64,000 nt of DNA from Erpobdella octoculata (Eukaryota; Annelida; Clitellata; Hirudinida; Erpobdellidae). The notes below the pieces were generated by a model that worked only from the letters and a program-made list of their open reading frames with translations, ran no database searches and was not told where the DNA came from. The translations under genes and the position numbers were made by a program. Shown in pieces: positions 13,706 to 26,675 of this stretch. Within the stretch, counting starts at the first letter, position 1; each line of letters opens with the position of its first letter. The stretch covers positions 24,088,526-24,152,525 of the forward strand of contig OZ022246.1 of NCBI GenBank assembly GCA_963978895.1. The letters are read 5' to 3'.

Positions 13706-15245
13706 TTTGTTAGTGTAAAAACATTTTTTTAAATATGCATTCTCTATATTCATTTGTTGATCTGATGAATTTGTTGTTATTTGTTTACATTCATCGCACA
13801 TTCTCACGTTGTTTTGACATTATTGTGAATGTGTTTTGTGTATAATATTTTCATTCGTAAATAGCAATGTATTATGCATGTTTAGGTATTGTATTATATT
13901 TTAAAGTCCTCATGTAACTCTGTATAACCTTTTTTATATTTTGAAGTAGTTATATCAGTGCATTTCATACCTTGCAATTCTCATTTATTTTCAAATCATA
14001 TCATCTTTCGATCCATCCGATAGGCAAGGTTCACATTTATAAATCTAATAATGACGCTGATCATGTGATATTATAATGAGGTTGATGATGGGATATTATA
14101 ATGAGGTTGATGATGGGATATTATAATCAGGTTGATGATGTGATATTATAATAAAGTGATGTAAAGTAAAAAAAACGAATGGCTTGGTTTTCTTGTCTTT
14201 CCATTTTTGTTGTCACTTCTTGGTCTTGAATTTTCTTGGCCTCCAGAATTTGTTGATCTTGTTTTTGAATTCATTTGAGGTGCTGGAATTCACAACACAT
14301 TCAGTCAGTCAGTCATACTGTTTGGACAAATCACAATCCAAATAAAAAAGAAACAATATATTTTATATTTCATACTGTCGACAATGCCTGATGGGACCTG
14401 ATGAAATGCAACGATTTTTAATTCCAATCATCAAAAATCCGTAAAAAAACAAAACTTGCATATATCTTTTCTTGCAGGTATTTTTTGCAACTTAAAAGTA
14501 TTTCCTTTGGTCTTTTTATTGCCCGCCATTGCCATCGGGGAGAAACGATGATGCAGATTCATTTCCATGACATACTTTGAGGATTTAAAAAAACTTCGAT
14601 GGAGTTTTCGATGAAGATTTATCGATATTTTGATGGATCCGATGATGATGATGATTGAGCCGGAATTCTTTCGGGAGGAAATAATTCTGATTGATTGATG
14701 TGCTCCTAGGCAGATGTTGTAATATGAGATGAAAAAAAATTAAAAGAGTAAAACTATTTATATCATCGGTTTATTATAATAAGAATTGTTTATGGCTAAA
14801 TAAAAGAACGGTTTTTGTTATTTATTATAAAGAGAAGTTTTGATTTATTTTTTAAATTTTTCTAGAATAGTTAGAATAATTAAATTGACATAAACATGAC
14901 ATTGTTTTAGTAATAAATTGTTTAATATTCTCAGAAAGTTGGAAACATTTCTCATTCTGGTTTTTATTATAGTTTTTCACTATACCATCATAAGCTGTGA
15001 AATTGATTTAATTTTTTTTTAATAATAAATTAAATAAGTTTTAAAAATTTTATATTTTTAGATTCCTCTCAAGGGGGACCACCCCACGGGCCACCTCACC
15101 CACCAGAACTATCGTAGAGGAGGACGAAGATGAGGGATGCAGGGGACTGGCAAGCATCCTCAAGCCCCGTCCGCGTATCATCAGAGCAAATAACGGATCT
15201 TACGAGGGTGACTTTGATGGTCTTGCGAGTGGCTTGGCTACCTGA
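11994..15245 (+). CDS. Unrecognised Ser/Arg-rich protein, 3-exon model
   Basis: I do not recognise this gene. Three GC-richer exons join in frame: 11994..12141, 12633..12954 and 15062..15245, giving 217 residues. Donor/acceptor phases agree (1-1, then 2-2) and the frame ends at TGA. The first part (about residues 1-90) looks folded or helical, with STVKEWAGSSASIASV then MQNLLDSTKMMSMQEDA. The middle is disordered and rich in Ser, Arg and Pro, with PTPLMSGRATPSSRSPTRKF resembling proline-directed or basophilic kinase sites. An acidic patch VEEDEDEG comes near residue 177. No signal peptide or TM segment is seen. The high GC and codon-like composition against AT-rich surroundings support real coding exons. 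Upstream exons may exist, and the ATG at 11994 is only the first in frame. A cytoplasmic adaptor or cytoskeletal protein is a guess. Confidence 0.6.
12551..12614. repeat. (TA)n microsatellite next to an acceptor
   Basis: The tract ends 18 bases before the acceptor of the exon at 12633, so it sits where the branch point and polypyrimidine tract would be expected. Confidence 0.95.
13670..13703. repeat. (TG)n microsatellite in an intron
   Basis: A TG run of about 34 bases inside the large intron 12955-15061, which otherwise holds only AT-rich sequence and a 25-base tandem repeat. Confidence 0.95.
14054..14160. repeat. 25-base tandem repeat, about 4 copies
   Basis: The unit GATATTATAATGAGGTTGAT plus GATGG is repeated with minor changes inside the intron. 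Confidence 0.9.
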
Positions 15246-18200
15246 ACGCGTCACATGGATCGGGCCAGTTACCTGAAGTGGAAGACTCACCTGCTTATAG
15301 ACATCGGTCACCTGAGTGTGTTGTTGACCACAACAATTTTGTCTCTTTCTTGATTTTCCATACTTGACTATGTTATCGACTGACTCGCTGTTATATTTTG
15401 TTATAATCGCTTTATTCGATTGCACAGTTGTTGCATTGAATGTTGATGTACATATATAACGCATATTATATGTTATTCATTTTCTATCTCTTAATCCATG
15501 CATCCATCCATTGTAACACGTGATTAATTGTATCTTTCATATATTCTCTCAACGGGATTCACATTCTTTTTTTTTTGCGTCAATTTGATTGATTACGTAA
15601 ACTAGCACTTTACATTTTGCTGTACGTTCTCTGCTCAAACGATGGGTATATATATATATATATATATATATAATAATTATATATTCACTATATAATTATT
15701 GCCATAATTCTACAACATGTGGATGCTTTGTTCTGTTAAATTGTTAGAAGATTTGTAATTTTGAAGTAATAATCAAATTTTTCAAATAGGTTTTAATGTA
15801 AAAAAATAATTATAATCAATGTTTTGTATTATATACTATAATTAATATCTCAAAATATATAAATATATTTTAAGTGTTTTTTCTGGTTTTTCTATTTCTA
15901 AACTATATTGTCACATAGCTGATGTTGGTCAACTTTTGTCCAATGAAGACTATAAAGTTGATGTCAATTAAAAATAAACCAAAGCTTGGATGGCCATTTT
16001 TTATGTATTTGTGACTGTTGCTTTCTTCTTACTTGTGTGTGTGTGTGTGTGCAATACTTCTTGTCTTCTTTTTCTTGTGTGTGTCTGTGTCTGCCTGTCT
16101 CTTCTTGTGCTTGTTCTGTTTCATTATTAGGTTTCCTGTTGACTACTTCTCTTTCTCTCTCTAACTCCCCTTTTTTCTCCCTGTCTCTCTCTCTCTCTGT
16201 TTTACTATCTGGGACTGAGTAATTTAAATTTTCAGGATTTTCTAATCAGGTTGAATATGTGACATATCAAACTTAAGTGACGAATGTTTTGTGATTTAAT
16301 TTCAAATTCTAAATTAATAATGATATTCCTAATTTTTTTTTAATTTGTCAATAGTAATTATAATAATGTTACTTATATTTAAGTGATAAAACGTGCTTAA
16401 TTGATGTGAAAGTTTTGATCGTGTTCATTATATAATTCATTGGTTACGTGTGTATGTGATCACTCTTATTGACCTTCTGTATTAACATTTAATATTTTCT
16501 ATTATATAGGTGAATTGTTTAAAATTTAAATGGAATATAAAATTTAAGAGATATTTTTGCCTTAAGAAAAATTTTAATATTTAAACATCTAGCTGCTGAA
16601 GAACAAAATCAAAATTGCTATTTGGGGTTTTCCTGTTTCTCATGTTTACAAACGATGCGATCTGGTTTTTCCCAACAGCTGTTTGTCTTCTGCTGGCTGC
16701 CAAATTATTTTGTGTTCTAGAAAAATATATTGAAAATTATCTATGGATTTTTGTGTTCAACATAACAACTTTCTCATCTCTGATGCCAACAGCTTAGGAT
16801 TTGAATGTTGCTTGTATGGTTCCACTGTTGTTATATTGTGATTAAGTTCTGTTCCGTTTTGTACAGCAAGTTTTTGTGGCATTCAGATAGCGATTTTGTC
16901 TTCTTCTTTTCATCATTTTCATAGCACAAGTTAATAATTTCAGATTTTCAAAGCTGTAACAGACAGATAATAATTGCGCATCTCATTCTCTTGTTTCGAT
17001 TTATCGTAATTCATCGTTTCGTTGTAATTCTCGTATTGGTTGATTATAGTTAAGGTTTTTCTTTAATTCTTTATTAACTTCTCTTAGTTTATCATGACAA
17101 ATCTTCTTCTAGGGCTCTGTTAAGCTATATTTTTTTATATTCACATATAGCTCCAATTTGCTCGTTTTTTCTGAAGTCAACCAAATTGGTTTAAAGGTTT
17201 AATTCATATTGTATATGCATCTATGGGAAAATTTATTAAATTTACTATCTTTATATTTCTGAGCTTCAAATTCTTCATCAGTTTTCTTTAATGCTTCTAT
17301 CTCCATAATTTCATATTAATTGGAAACAATACCTTCTAGTAGAATGTCTTACAGAGAGCACATCAGAGAGTGGCCTGATCAAAATTCATTGTTGTGAATA
17401 TATGAGTATTTAATAATCATTCATCAAAGTTAAATTTCAACACACAGTATTTGTATTGGTTGCATTTTTTTAAAAGTTGGTAAATTCTAAATGTCTCATA
17501 ATGACAATTTAAACGATTGGTTTTTGTCATAGCTTCATCATTTACTGAGGTATTCTGGTGTTTACATATGCTTTACAAGTCGCGAGGAATTCATTTTGTA
17601 TTGTTTTTGTCTGTAAACATTTTTTAAAGACATCTCCAGCTGTCTCCATTTCTGTTTACAAACTTAAAACATTTTTTGCCTCTCAAAAAAAAAAACTTGA
17701 AATTGGTAGAAAATTAACTTTTTTAACCTTTTTAAAATTATTTGGGTTTCTGATAGTAAAAATTATTTATTGTATTATTATTATTATTGATGGATGGTAT
17801 TTCTTGTTCTCTTCTCTTCTTTCTAATTATTCCTATGAAGTGACCTTTTGAAGCCAAAATTTTCCTGTCCATTCAATAATTGTTATTTCGGTATGTATAT
17901 CTGGATGTGTCTATATTTATATCTATTATGTAAATATTACATTTGAATGTGACATACTCACTTAAATTTTGAAATAGAAATTTGTTTGTCTTTTTCCATA
18001 CAACAACACCTTGACAATTAACAGGATTTTCTCCGTATCGAAGACGTTCGTTGATTGTTTTTCTTTCCTTTATGGCAAGTTGCACACATTTGAAACCAAA
18101 GCGTTCCAGTGAATGAAGCCGTAGTCAAGGGAACGCTAGTTTCACTTTCATTCTGCTTGATTAGAAACTTGGACACAAACAACGGGAAATTGCATAAGCA

Positions 18201-18503
18201 CAAAATTAATAATAAACCAATTTAATTCATTTGTTAGCAATCCAAAATGTAAATAAATATAATTATTTCCACTGTCATATTTTTTATTAAATCTCAAAAA
18301 CCATCACAGATAGCAGGCTCAAAGCCCTGATATGCTTGTGAGCTTGCAAGGAGTTTCCACGTATTAGGGAAGGTAAAAAAAATATTAAAATGTCACCCTT
18401 AAATGAAATGTCCATTATTCAAGCATAATGCAGGTACTTCAGCAATACAATGAATCATCAGTGGTCATGACCGGTACAACTGTCAATCAGAAAATTATCA
18501 TCT
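15246..18503. other. AT-rich stretch without recognised genes
   Basis: This is probably the 3' UTR and intergenic DNA between the plus-strand gene ending at 15245 and the minus-strand oxidoreductase ending at 18504. It holds a short (TA)n at 15646-15672, a TG run near 16035-16051 and pyrimidine-rich patches near 16140-16200. No exon was recognised. Confidence 0.55.
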
Positions 18504-21500
18504 TCAATCCATTTCATTCCTGCTGACAACTCTGTTTTCGATTCTTGCCTTCTCAGCTGCAAAACATAGCAGGTGGCTTTCAAGACTTTCTTCGGGACCA
18601 GTAAGAATGAGACTTTCATCTTTTCTCTGTAGAGAAGAAAACATTATTAAAACAAATAAATGAATCACACTCACTCATCATACACATATAAAAGCGAGCA
18701 CACACACATACATGTACCTATACACATACAAACACTCATACGTACACTAGTACTTGTACACATTTGCATACTTGTACCCTCGAATGCACAAATTAACACA
18801 CCTGTATGGCCTTGACAAAAAAATCGATAGTGCAAAGATCACAGTCTGCATGCCCACTTCCCATTTGACCAAGTTTGTGTTTTGCTGTTTGGGAATAAAT
18901 ATATATACACACAAATGTATGTATATGTTTTATAGTTATATTAAATAGTTTTCAGTCCAATGTATGTCAATTACACTCCATCTGTATAAGGCTTATATGC
19001 AAATAATGAAAACGTTTATATAAGTTGCTACCCTTTTAAACTATTTATGCTAACAAATTCTTTATTTATTAAATTTAGCATAAAAAGTGTCACAGATAAT
19101 TTTTTTATAAGTGTAATTCAGGGTCATTGTAATCTCACTATAATCAAGTTCTTCATTAACCTTGAAATTCTTTAGTATTTATGGCACAATAAAATTTATA
19201 AACATTATATGGTCCTAAACACTAAAAAAGTGACAAGGACTTCAATAAACAGCCTTATAAACATTATTCTTGTTTTTATTATTCTAATTAGTATTAAAAT
19301 CACTTACAGGTTTTGTCGGACAGAAAGTCGCAGACAGTGAGGTAGGATTCATCAAACTGTGACTTAATTTCTCCCTGAAATAAATAAAAACAGAAATTAT
19401 GAAGAAAAAAAATGTCAATTAAAAAAAATTTATTTCACTCATGTCAGACTTAATGTGCTTATCATCATCACTATTAAGATTATCACAAAAAATTGCTAAA
19501 AAAATATTGAAATTAATTAATTGTTTTATTTTAACATAATTTAATAATTAATTAATCTAGCGAATTTTGATTTATTTTCATTATAATGTATATTATTACA
19601 TTTAATTGGACAATATTTTTGAAAGATCTCTGACTGACCTTCGTCCCAGAAACTGTAGTTTTTCTAGTGCACACTTTCTCCGTGAATGCAGTAGTAGTCA
19701 AAGTGACGGTAGCTCCACTCTCGTATTGCATAATGACAACCTGTGTAGAAATAAAACGATAATTACAGGAAAAAAATAATAATAAATAATTATGATTTAT
19801 TTAACAATATAAAATGTAAATAAATATAATTATCTTTACCGTTATATTTTGCATATCCCCAGAGCCTGCTCATGGTTTTGGCAGAAATCATGAAATGCTC
19901 ATTAAGTGATTATCATTAAGTATTGGGTCATTTTATTTTTTAACTATTTACCATTAAGTGATTATCATAAAGTATTGGGTAATTTTATTTTTTAACTATT
20001 TACCAAAAAAAATCTATGATATGGTAAAAATTAATTGCCACAGGACCTAAATGTGCTGTGAAAACTGTCTCATAATCATAATCACCAATGACCAACCTGG
20101 TTGTCAACAACATCGTTGTCACACTCGAAAGCACACTTTCCATAAGGTCCACTTTTCAAGCTTTCGGTGACATTTTCTATGTCAACTATGTCAGTTATGA
20201 CATCGACAGGCCATCCTGTATGGCCCTTTGTTGATAATCGTGAAGGAAAATTATATAAAACTGCAATTTGCATTGATCACGTAAGTCAATCAATTCCGAA
20301 ATGCACGAAGACAAATTAACAGTCAAGAAGTTCACTCAATAAATATTATTATCATCGAATATCATGGTAAATAAATAAAAATTAATTTATAAAATTAATC
20401 ATTATTTTGAAATTAGCATCGAGTCAGTTGCATACCTTTGATACATAATTCAAGTAAAGTCTCTTGGCAGAAAAAAGACACTCTTTTTCTACGGGACAGT
20501 CCCAACATCGGTCGGAGGCGTTTTTCGGCTGAGAAAATCGATTACAAACAGTTGTTTTTATGATGGTATAAATGATAATTATATAAAAATAATAATAAAA
20601 ATTAAAACACAAAAACCTTGTTCTCCTTTCTGAAGTGAATGAGCGATCCAAACGAAGCGACGGACCTGCACTTATCCTTCGAGCCCATCCACATCTGAAT
20701 TAGGTCGAGGTCGTGGCAGCACTTGGCCAATAGAAGAAAAGTAGATCGGTCAGAGTTGCCCCAGTTGCCACGTACAAAAGAATGCGCAAAGTGCCAGTAA
20801 CCTATCTGCAGATTGGTATTTACAAAAAATATATTAAGTCATATTTGGGTGATCCGCTAACGGGACAACTGTCCCTTTGGATTCTTCCCTTTTGGACTCA
20901 TTCGTTTTTTTTTTATGTATTATTGTAATCATCATGAACTACTTGTTGTAAAATGAATTGTCCAAATAAAATGAATATTTTAAAGAATTGATTGTTTTAT
21001 TTTAACATAATTTAATGACAAAAATGTTAATTATTAAAAATATTTGCATAACAACTAGCAGTATATAACTGGCAACTATGAAGTTTTAACTTCTACATAA
21101 AAATGACTCCTGTTATTAGTTATAAACTCAGAGAAACACACAAACCGGTTCATGATGTTGGATGTTTACAACTTGACCTATTATCCCTGAACTGATTATC
21201 TCCTTGATTTTAAGTGCATGAGCATGATATCTCAGGACATGACCAACTGCCAACATTACCTTGTTCTGTCGACAGGCTTTGACAATTTCCTTGCAATCCT
21301 CCAAGGTTGTCTGATAAGAGATTGCAAAATGTTTATAAATATTTTGTTTAATATTAACATTACTGTAATCTGTAAATTATAAACGTTTAAAATCTATTGA
21401 TTTAAGAGTTATTAATAAAATTTTTACTTAATTTAAAATCTAAAAATTAAAATTTATCAAACAAAAATCATAATTGAAAAAAAAGACAATTTACTAGTTT

Positions 21501-22248
21501 GACACAAATAATTAAACAATTCATTTAGCTGCAAAGAGAAACCTAATTTAAGTGCCGAAAGTGAATGAAAATTATTTTGATGACTGATATGTTAGAAGTG
21601 TGGAGTTAAAAATAAAAAACTTACTGCCATTGGCTTTTCGAGAAGAATATGATACCCTTTGTTGGCAAAAGCAATAGTAGGATCCTATGTTAGATATAAA
21701 CCCATTTGATAATGAAAGTTAAAATTAAGATTATATTGATAACAGTTTAAAATTGCATAAATTCACTTTATGCATTTTATCCAAGGTAGTTATAAGAACA
21801 GCGTCTGCAAACTTTTCCTTCCTGGCAACATCTTCCCACGCTGAATAAATTGATAATATAGATTTTCCATAAGTAAATATTGAAAAAAAAATCAAAATTT
21901 GTATTTAGGTTTAATGAAAACGTTTAAACCACTAACTTTCAAAAACAGCATCCTCAGGAATTCCATAAAGTTCTGTCAGTTTTTTCCTCCTGAGTTCTCT
22001 TGGTTCAGCAACACCAACAATCTTTCGATCAGAAGAGTAATAAATAAATCATTCTATTAAAACAAATGTATATTTTACCCAAATGTAATTATTAAACAAG
22101 TTTTTTAGTAGTTTAAAAAATCAAGATACAAATTTCAAAACAATACTTTCAAATCCTCCGGATTTGTTAGAGCATATTTGGCATAAGCAGTTCCTCGATT
22201 ACCTGCTCCTATCACGATTGCTGAGACCAGTTTTTTATTACTTTGCAT
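18504..22248 (-). CDS. Gfo/Idh/MocA-family NAD(P)-dependent oxidoreductase
   Basis: A sugar or cyclitol dehydrogenase-like enzyme, expected in the cytosol; the substrate is unknown. Twelve exons join in frame to 423 residues, the usual family length: 22248..22147, 22021..21937, 21840..21767, 21684..21625, 21310..21146, 20805..20617, 20528..20436, 20225..20097, 19740..19639, 19374..19308, 18884..18802, 18626..18504. Visible motifs, in order: Rossmann VIGAGNRG near residue 9; the EKP cofactor/substrate motif (exon 4); VGHVLRYH (exon 5); [16 protein letters not shown] and CHDLDLI (exon 6); the four-Cys patch [10 protein letters not shown] (exon 7); GHTGWPV (exon 8); SGHADCDL (exon 11); and a C-terminal [19 protein letters not shown]. 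The gene looks complete and intact. Animal homologues of this bacterial-like subfamily are known but poorly characterised. Confidence 0.9.
19898..20005. repeat. 54-base tandem duplication in an intron
   Basis: The segment from CATTAAGTGATTATCATTAA to AACTATTTAC occurs twice head to tail with two or three differences. It lies in the intron between oxidoreductase exons 8 and 9. Confidence 0.9.
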
Positions 22249-23079
22249 TATTCTTTAAATGCACTTTTATAAAAAAAACAACACTTATCAATTCTGACAG
22301 AGTTAGGAACGCAATATTTTATAGCTTCATATTTTTACCAATCGTTAAAAAACTAGTGAAATTCTCGAGCACATATAAAATAATTTATAACGAGTTATGT
22401 TGAGCCACCTCTTATCTTAGCTTCAAGTATACCGCTCAGTTCACTTGGGTTTTTCCGTAATTTTTGGGAGAGCAAAAAAAAAACAAAGGTAACATCAGTA
22501 AGAGTATCGACGATCATAAATATATGTCACCGATTTCTACGACTTAAAATTTTGTACAGTGACTTTTTACAAACTTTTATTTAGGTTACAATTTCTGTTT
22601 GTGTGTGTGTTTGTGTATGTTTGTAAGTGTGTATGTGTGTGTGTCTTTCTCTGTACGCAAATCTTACGAGTAATATTAATTTTCCTTTACTTGTTTTTAT
22701 AGAACTTCAAAACAACTGACATAGTACCTACAATCACAGTTGTTCACAGTTCATAAAGTCAAATTGTCAAAACTTCAATAGAAGTAGGTATATGCATATA
22801 TATAGAATAAGTATATAGGGTGAGCATATCTTTTTAAGACTCCCTATCAACAATAAATTTATCATCACCCCACCAGAAAATCCTGGAACCGCGCCTGTAC
22901 CTGGTGTAAAGGACTATTGACTATTGTGAAAAAAATTCCATTGATAAGAAATAAATAAAAAAATATTTATAAGATGTTGAAAACCCCGTTGCTTAAACCC
23001 TTGTTTGCTTAAGTGTGTGTGCGCATGCGCGTGTAGATGAGATTATAGTGGTGTTATATCAAAATGAATCGATTTCAAT

Positions 23080-23300
23080 ATCCCTACGATGCAGACAGTC
23101 GTATTCAGCGCCTCAATCGCTCTATCCCCAGTGGAACCATCGGTACCTACTCATTTGACTACCAAAGGATGATGAAAGGCTGAGCCGTAAGAGTGAACTC
23201 CTTGCCCAAGGAAGTTACGCGTACGCAATGTGGAATTTAACCTACCCGGGACACAAAGCTTAAAAGTCAAAGACTTTACCGCTGTCCCATCGTGCTTCTA
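23080..23300 (-). repeat. tRNA-derived SINE, family 1 copy 1
   Basis: On the minus strand a tRNA-like head (TTTGACTTTTAAGCTT next to a degraded B box) is followed by a GCGTAACTTCC body. The same order is found at 36273-36424, and part of the body at 63645-63735. Confidence 0.7.
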
Positions 23301-23339
23301 GTTAATGATGTGCTTAACGATGGTTAAGCTCATTAAGTG

Positions 23340-23496
23340 AATGAGTGAATGGGTGAGTGAGTGAGTGAGTGAGTGAGTGAGTGAGTGAGTGAGTGAGTGA
23401 GTGAGTGAGTGAGTGAGTGAGTGAGTGAGTGAGTGAGTGAGTGAGTGAGTGAGTGAGTGAGTGAGTGAGTGAGTGAGTGAGTGAGTGAGTGAGTGA
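23340..23496. repeat. (GAGT)n tetranucleotide array
   Basis: About 150 bases of nearly perfect GAGT repeats. On the minus strand it reads as a spurious His/Ser/Leu/Thr protein. Confidence 0.97.
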
Positions 23497-24363
23497 GGTT
23501 GAGAGATTTGATAAGTAGATTTGCAGTAACATGTACAAACCTACCTCAACAAAGTCACGCTCATATTCAGAGTGTGAGCTAAAAATATCTTAACGCAAAA
23601 AGATTGTTTTTCTGGTGACATCCAAACTTTAAAAAAAAAACCGAAATACCATTTTGATGATCACCGACCGAAATATCACAAAAATCTAGAAAAAACAAGT
23701 TTTCAAGATTCATTTTTGAGACAGCGGCCACACGGGAGAACTAATACACCTTATAGAACTCTACTGTTACTGGAGTGCCTAAGAAAAAGCACTTCTACTA
23801 ATTTGTAAAAGCACCCATTTTTACATAGTCAGTTTAAGCTGTGCCTATCAGTTGAGTAAACTGTCAGATCATCTCAGACAGAAGGCACAGCAAAGCACAT
23901 AACCAACACGAGCAGCGAAATTGGATTTTACCACACGACTGTGAAAATGGTTTTCAAGTTTGAACGAAAATGCCTGGTTGCAATAAGGAACTATTATTAG
24001 CTGATCTAGTCTAACTCAAAAATATTACAACTGAGCTGGTGTATGCAAAATATTAGAAAAATCGCAAATGAAATTAATAAAAAAACTTGTTACATTGATG
24101 AACAGATGCTTCAATAGATAGCGTATTTAATGTATGCTATGGATAGTTGAAAACATAGACAGCCATACAAGTCAAATAAAAAAGAAATAAAGAATGATTG
24201 GATGACTAATAATCGATCCTGAATAGAAAAGCAGGATGTGTATAGCGCTAAAAACGTTTCAAGCAATTGAATAGTACCTACTAAAATTTATAAAGTCATT
24301 TGATTTTAACCTACGTTTGCTAAACTATTAATCAATTTACACTTTTACATACAAAAAATCAGC

Positions 24364-25717
24364 ATGAAAGCTAAAAGTTTCATAGTTTTTACTATAACAT
24401 TCATTATTATGGCCCAACTTTCAAGTGGAGAAGTTTATCGCTGGTGTGATCCTTTTGAAACGTTTTGTTTATTTACTTTTGGAGTTGATGTACAAGTTAA
24501 TAACGTAGCAGAAGCTCGTAGCCTTTGTACTGAAGCAAATAATGATAAAAGTTGGTTGCTAGAATCTCCATCAAATGAGACTTTAAAGTATTTAAATATT
24601 TTGTTGAAGAACAGTTCGTTTGAAAACTCAACAATAATATTTGGTGACGGTAAGAATAAATTAACTTTGCTATCAATAAAAAAATTACATATAATGAATA
24701 AATAAAATTTAATTCAGTTTAGTTTCATCGTAGGTAATGCAACTGTAATTAGTCTATCAAACAATCCTTTAAATATATCTGTATCATCTCCACAAGGACC
24801 ATTCAATGTTGTTTGTAAAACAAGTAGGTGTTGAATAACAGATTTTATAGAATACATATTTTCAAAAATTTAATTTTTATTAAAAAACATTAGATTGTTT
24901 GGCTTATTGGGAATATTATAACAACACAACTGCTGCTACACCTGATACTATTCCATACTCTAAAGCAAATTCAATAGAAGATTGTAAATATGCATGTGAA
25001 ACCTTCAAGGATGAAATTTGTCTTGGAATAAAATGGACTCCAAACGAACAATTTTTAATTTCCTGCACGCTTCTTGGTGGAGAAATTCCTAAATTATTTA
25101 ATAAAACGGGCTCTTCTACCTACATCATAAATCGAACTCAGAAAACAGTTGAAAAATGTATTGGAAATGTAACATACAAACACGGTTAATGTTTTTTATT
25201 TTAAATTACTCTGAAAAAATTGTTTATTTTTAAAACTCAAAAACAAAATCAACAAGACACCCTTAAATTTTAAATTTTATGCAGTTGAAAATAACGAAGG
25301 CACAACTGTAGATTTCAAGTCACCTTCTGAAAGCCTCGATTTGAAATCAAGTAAGACACAATAAATTGCAGTTTTTGTGTTTATTTTTACTTTTAGTAGT
25401 TGAGTGTTCTAGTTTTAAAAAATCAATAAATGTTTTTACAGAAATTTTAATAGGTGTCTTAGTACCCTGTTCTATTATTCTAATTATTGTTATTCTTGTT
25501 GTTATTGGAGTGGTATATTCCAAGAAGCAAAACAAAAAAAGGTAGGTTAACTGTTTTCAATACTTTTAGGTTATTTGTATAAATATTGTAATAAAGTAAT
25601 GTATGGTTTAGCAAGAAATTCTCAAACAACAAACAGTTAAGAACTGATGAACCTGACAAACCTGAAGAAAGTAGCACCCTTTCTTATATGGATCTGGTTT
25701 TAAAAAATCGGAAATAA
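24364..25717 (+). CDS. Receptor A: CTLD-like + PAN-like ectodomain, TM, ITIM-like tail
   Basis: Type I membrane protein, 312 residues, six exons: 24364..24649, 24734..24823, 24894..25184, 25285..25350, 25442..25541, 25612..25717. Residues 1-22 are a signal peptide. Residues 23-126 form a degenerate C-type-lectin-like domain: RWCDPFETFCLF, AEARSLCTEA, then FNVVC at its end. Residues 127-222 are PAN/apple-like, with IEDCKYACETF, CLGIKW and a later C. A short stalk (223-244) and a TM helix carrying GVLVP (about 247-271) follow. The tail ends with LSYMDL around Tyr303, matching the ITIM consensus (I/V/L/S)xYxx(I/V/L). Several NxT/S sites suggest glycosylation. The canonical lectin Ca-binding EPN/WND motif is absent, so sugar binding is doubtful. 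Domain calls are by eye. The joins are in frame throughout. Confidence 0.82.
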
Positions 25718-26670
25718 TCAAAACGCCATATTTAAATTCATAGTCCAAATAAATTTTATTTGTTATTTCATTGTTTTCATTCGAGGAATAATAATAAATT
25801 TGTTTTTTAAAACATTGTTTGGCAGAGACGAGAATTATGGATAATTGATATCATTTATTAAAAAATTGTATTTTCTATTAAATCATTTTACAAACTTAAA
25901 TGTTATTTATGTTTAAAACTTAACTATTTGCATTTGAAAAAATTTGAATAAAAATAAAATATTTGAACAAAGTTAATTACGAGGTCTACTTTCTACAACA
26001 AACAAAAACATAAAAATAATGCAATAAGGTATCAAAAGTATTTTTAAACTATAAATCTTTCTTGGCATGTGTGATCTTGAATGCATGTACAAATACCCAT
26101 GAAGTAGAATTAAAAGTTTCCAAGTTTGTGAATAGATCTTGAGGCTCAGGATTGTTGATCAAAAATAATGCAGCAGAACTAAAAAGATATTTATTGCATA
26201 CTTGTATACTCCTTTAATTTAATTTTATTATTTGAATGTGGACCGTTGTGCGTCATTGTCAGGCCGGTTAATAAAACTTTACTTTGAAAACAGATTTTTT
26301 CTAACAATATTTTTTATTTTAAACAAAAAGTATACAAATTGACCTTTTGACATTCGAGACAATCAGGCAGCTATTTTTGTTCTCAGCAGAATACAAGCTC
26401 TTTTTGTAAAGAAATAAAAATTTATGCCTTCTTTTTGAAAAACTCACCTGTGCAGACAAAATGGCTAGTTATCAGAAAATGAGAAAATACATTCTTGTAG
26501 GTATCATAAATGTCAAAAAAGCGTTGAAAATAAATTCTCGCGTTTAAAACAGCATAAAAATAATTTACAAATAATTGATTACAATGCACAGTTTGTAATT
26601 AAAAACAGAAAAAGAAAAAAAAAATCAAAGTTCTTGTACGAAAATGTTGAAATACATATAATTTCCGATG
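25718..26670. other. AT-rich spacer without recognised exons
   Basis: Spacer between receptor A and the ATGT array. I see no receptor exon here. The 5' half of the pseudogene that follows should have lain in this direction and is missing. Confidence 0.5.
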
Positions 26671-26675
26671 TTGTA

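Larger units (their letters stand above)
22249..24363. other. Intergenic region with repeats
   Basis: This separates the oxidoreductase from the receptor array. It holds a TG run (about 22600-22645), a tRNA-derived SINE (about 23080-23300) and a GAGT tetramer array. No exon was recognised. The last 200 bases resemble the upstream region of gene B (about 28060-28230), including the shared element GAAAGCAGGATGT or similar. Confidence 0.6.

Noticed and set aside
24364..25184. Classical Ca-dependent C-type lectin function of the heads.
   Set aside because: No EPN/QPD or WND motif is visible and the domain is short. Only the general Cys, EA..LC and W-x-W pattern supports the fold.
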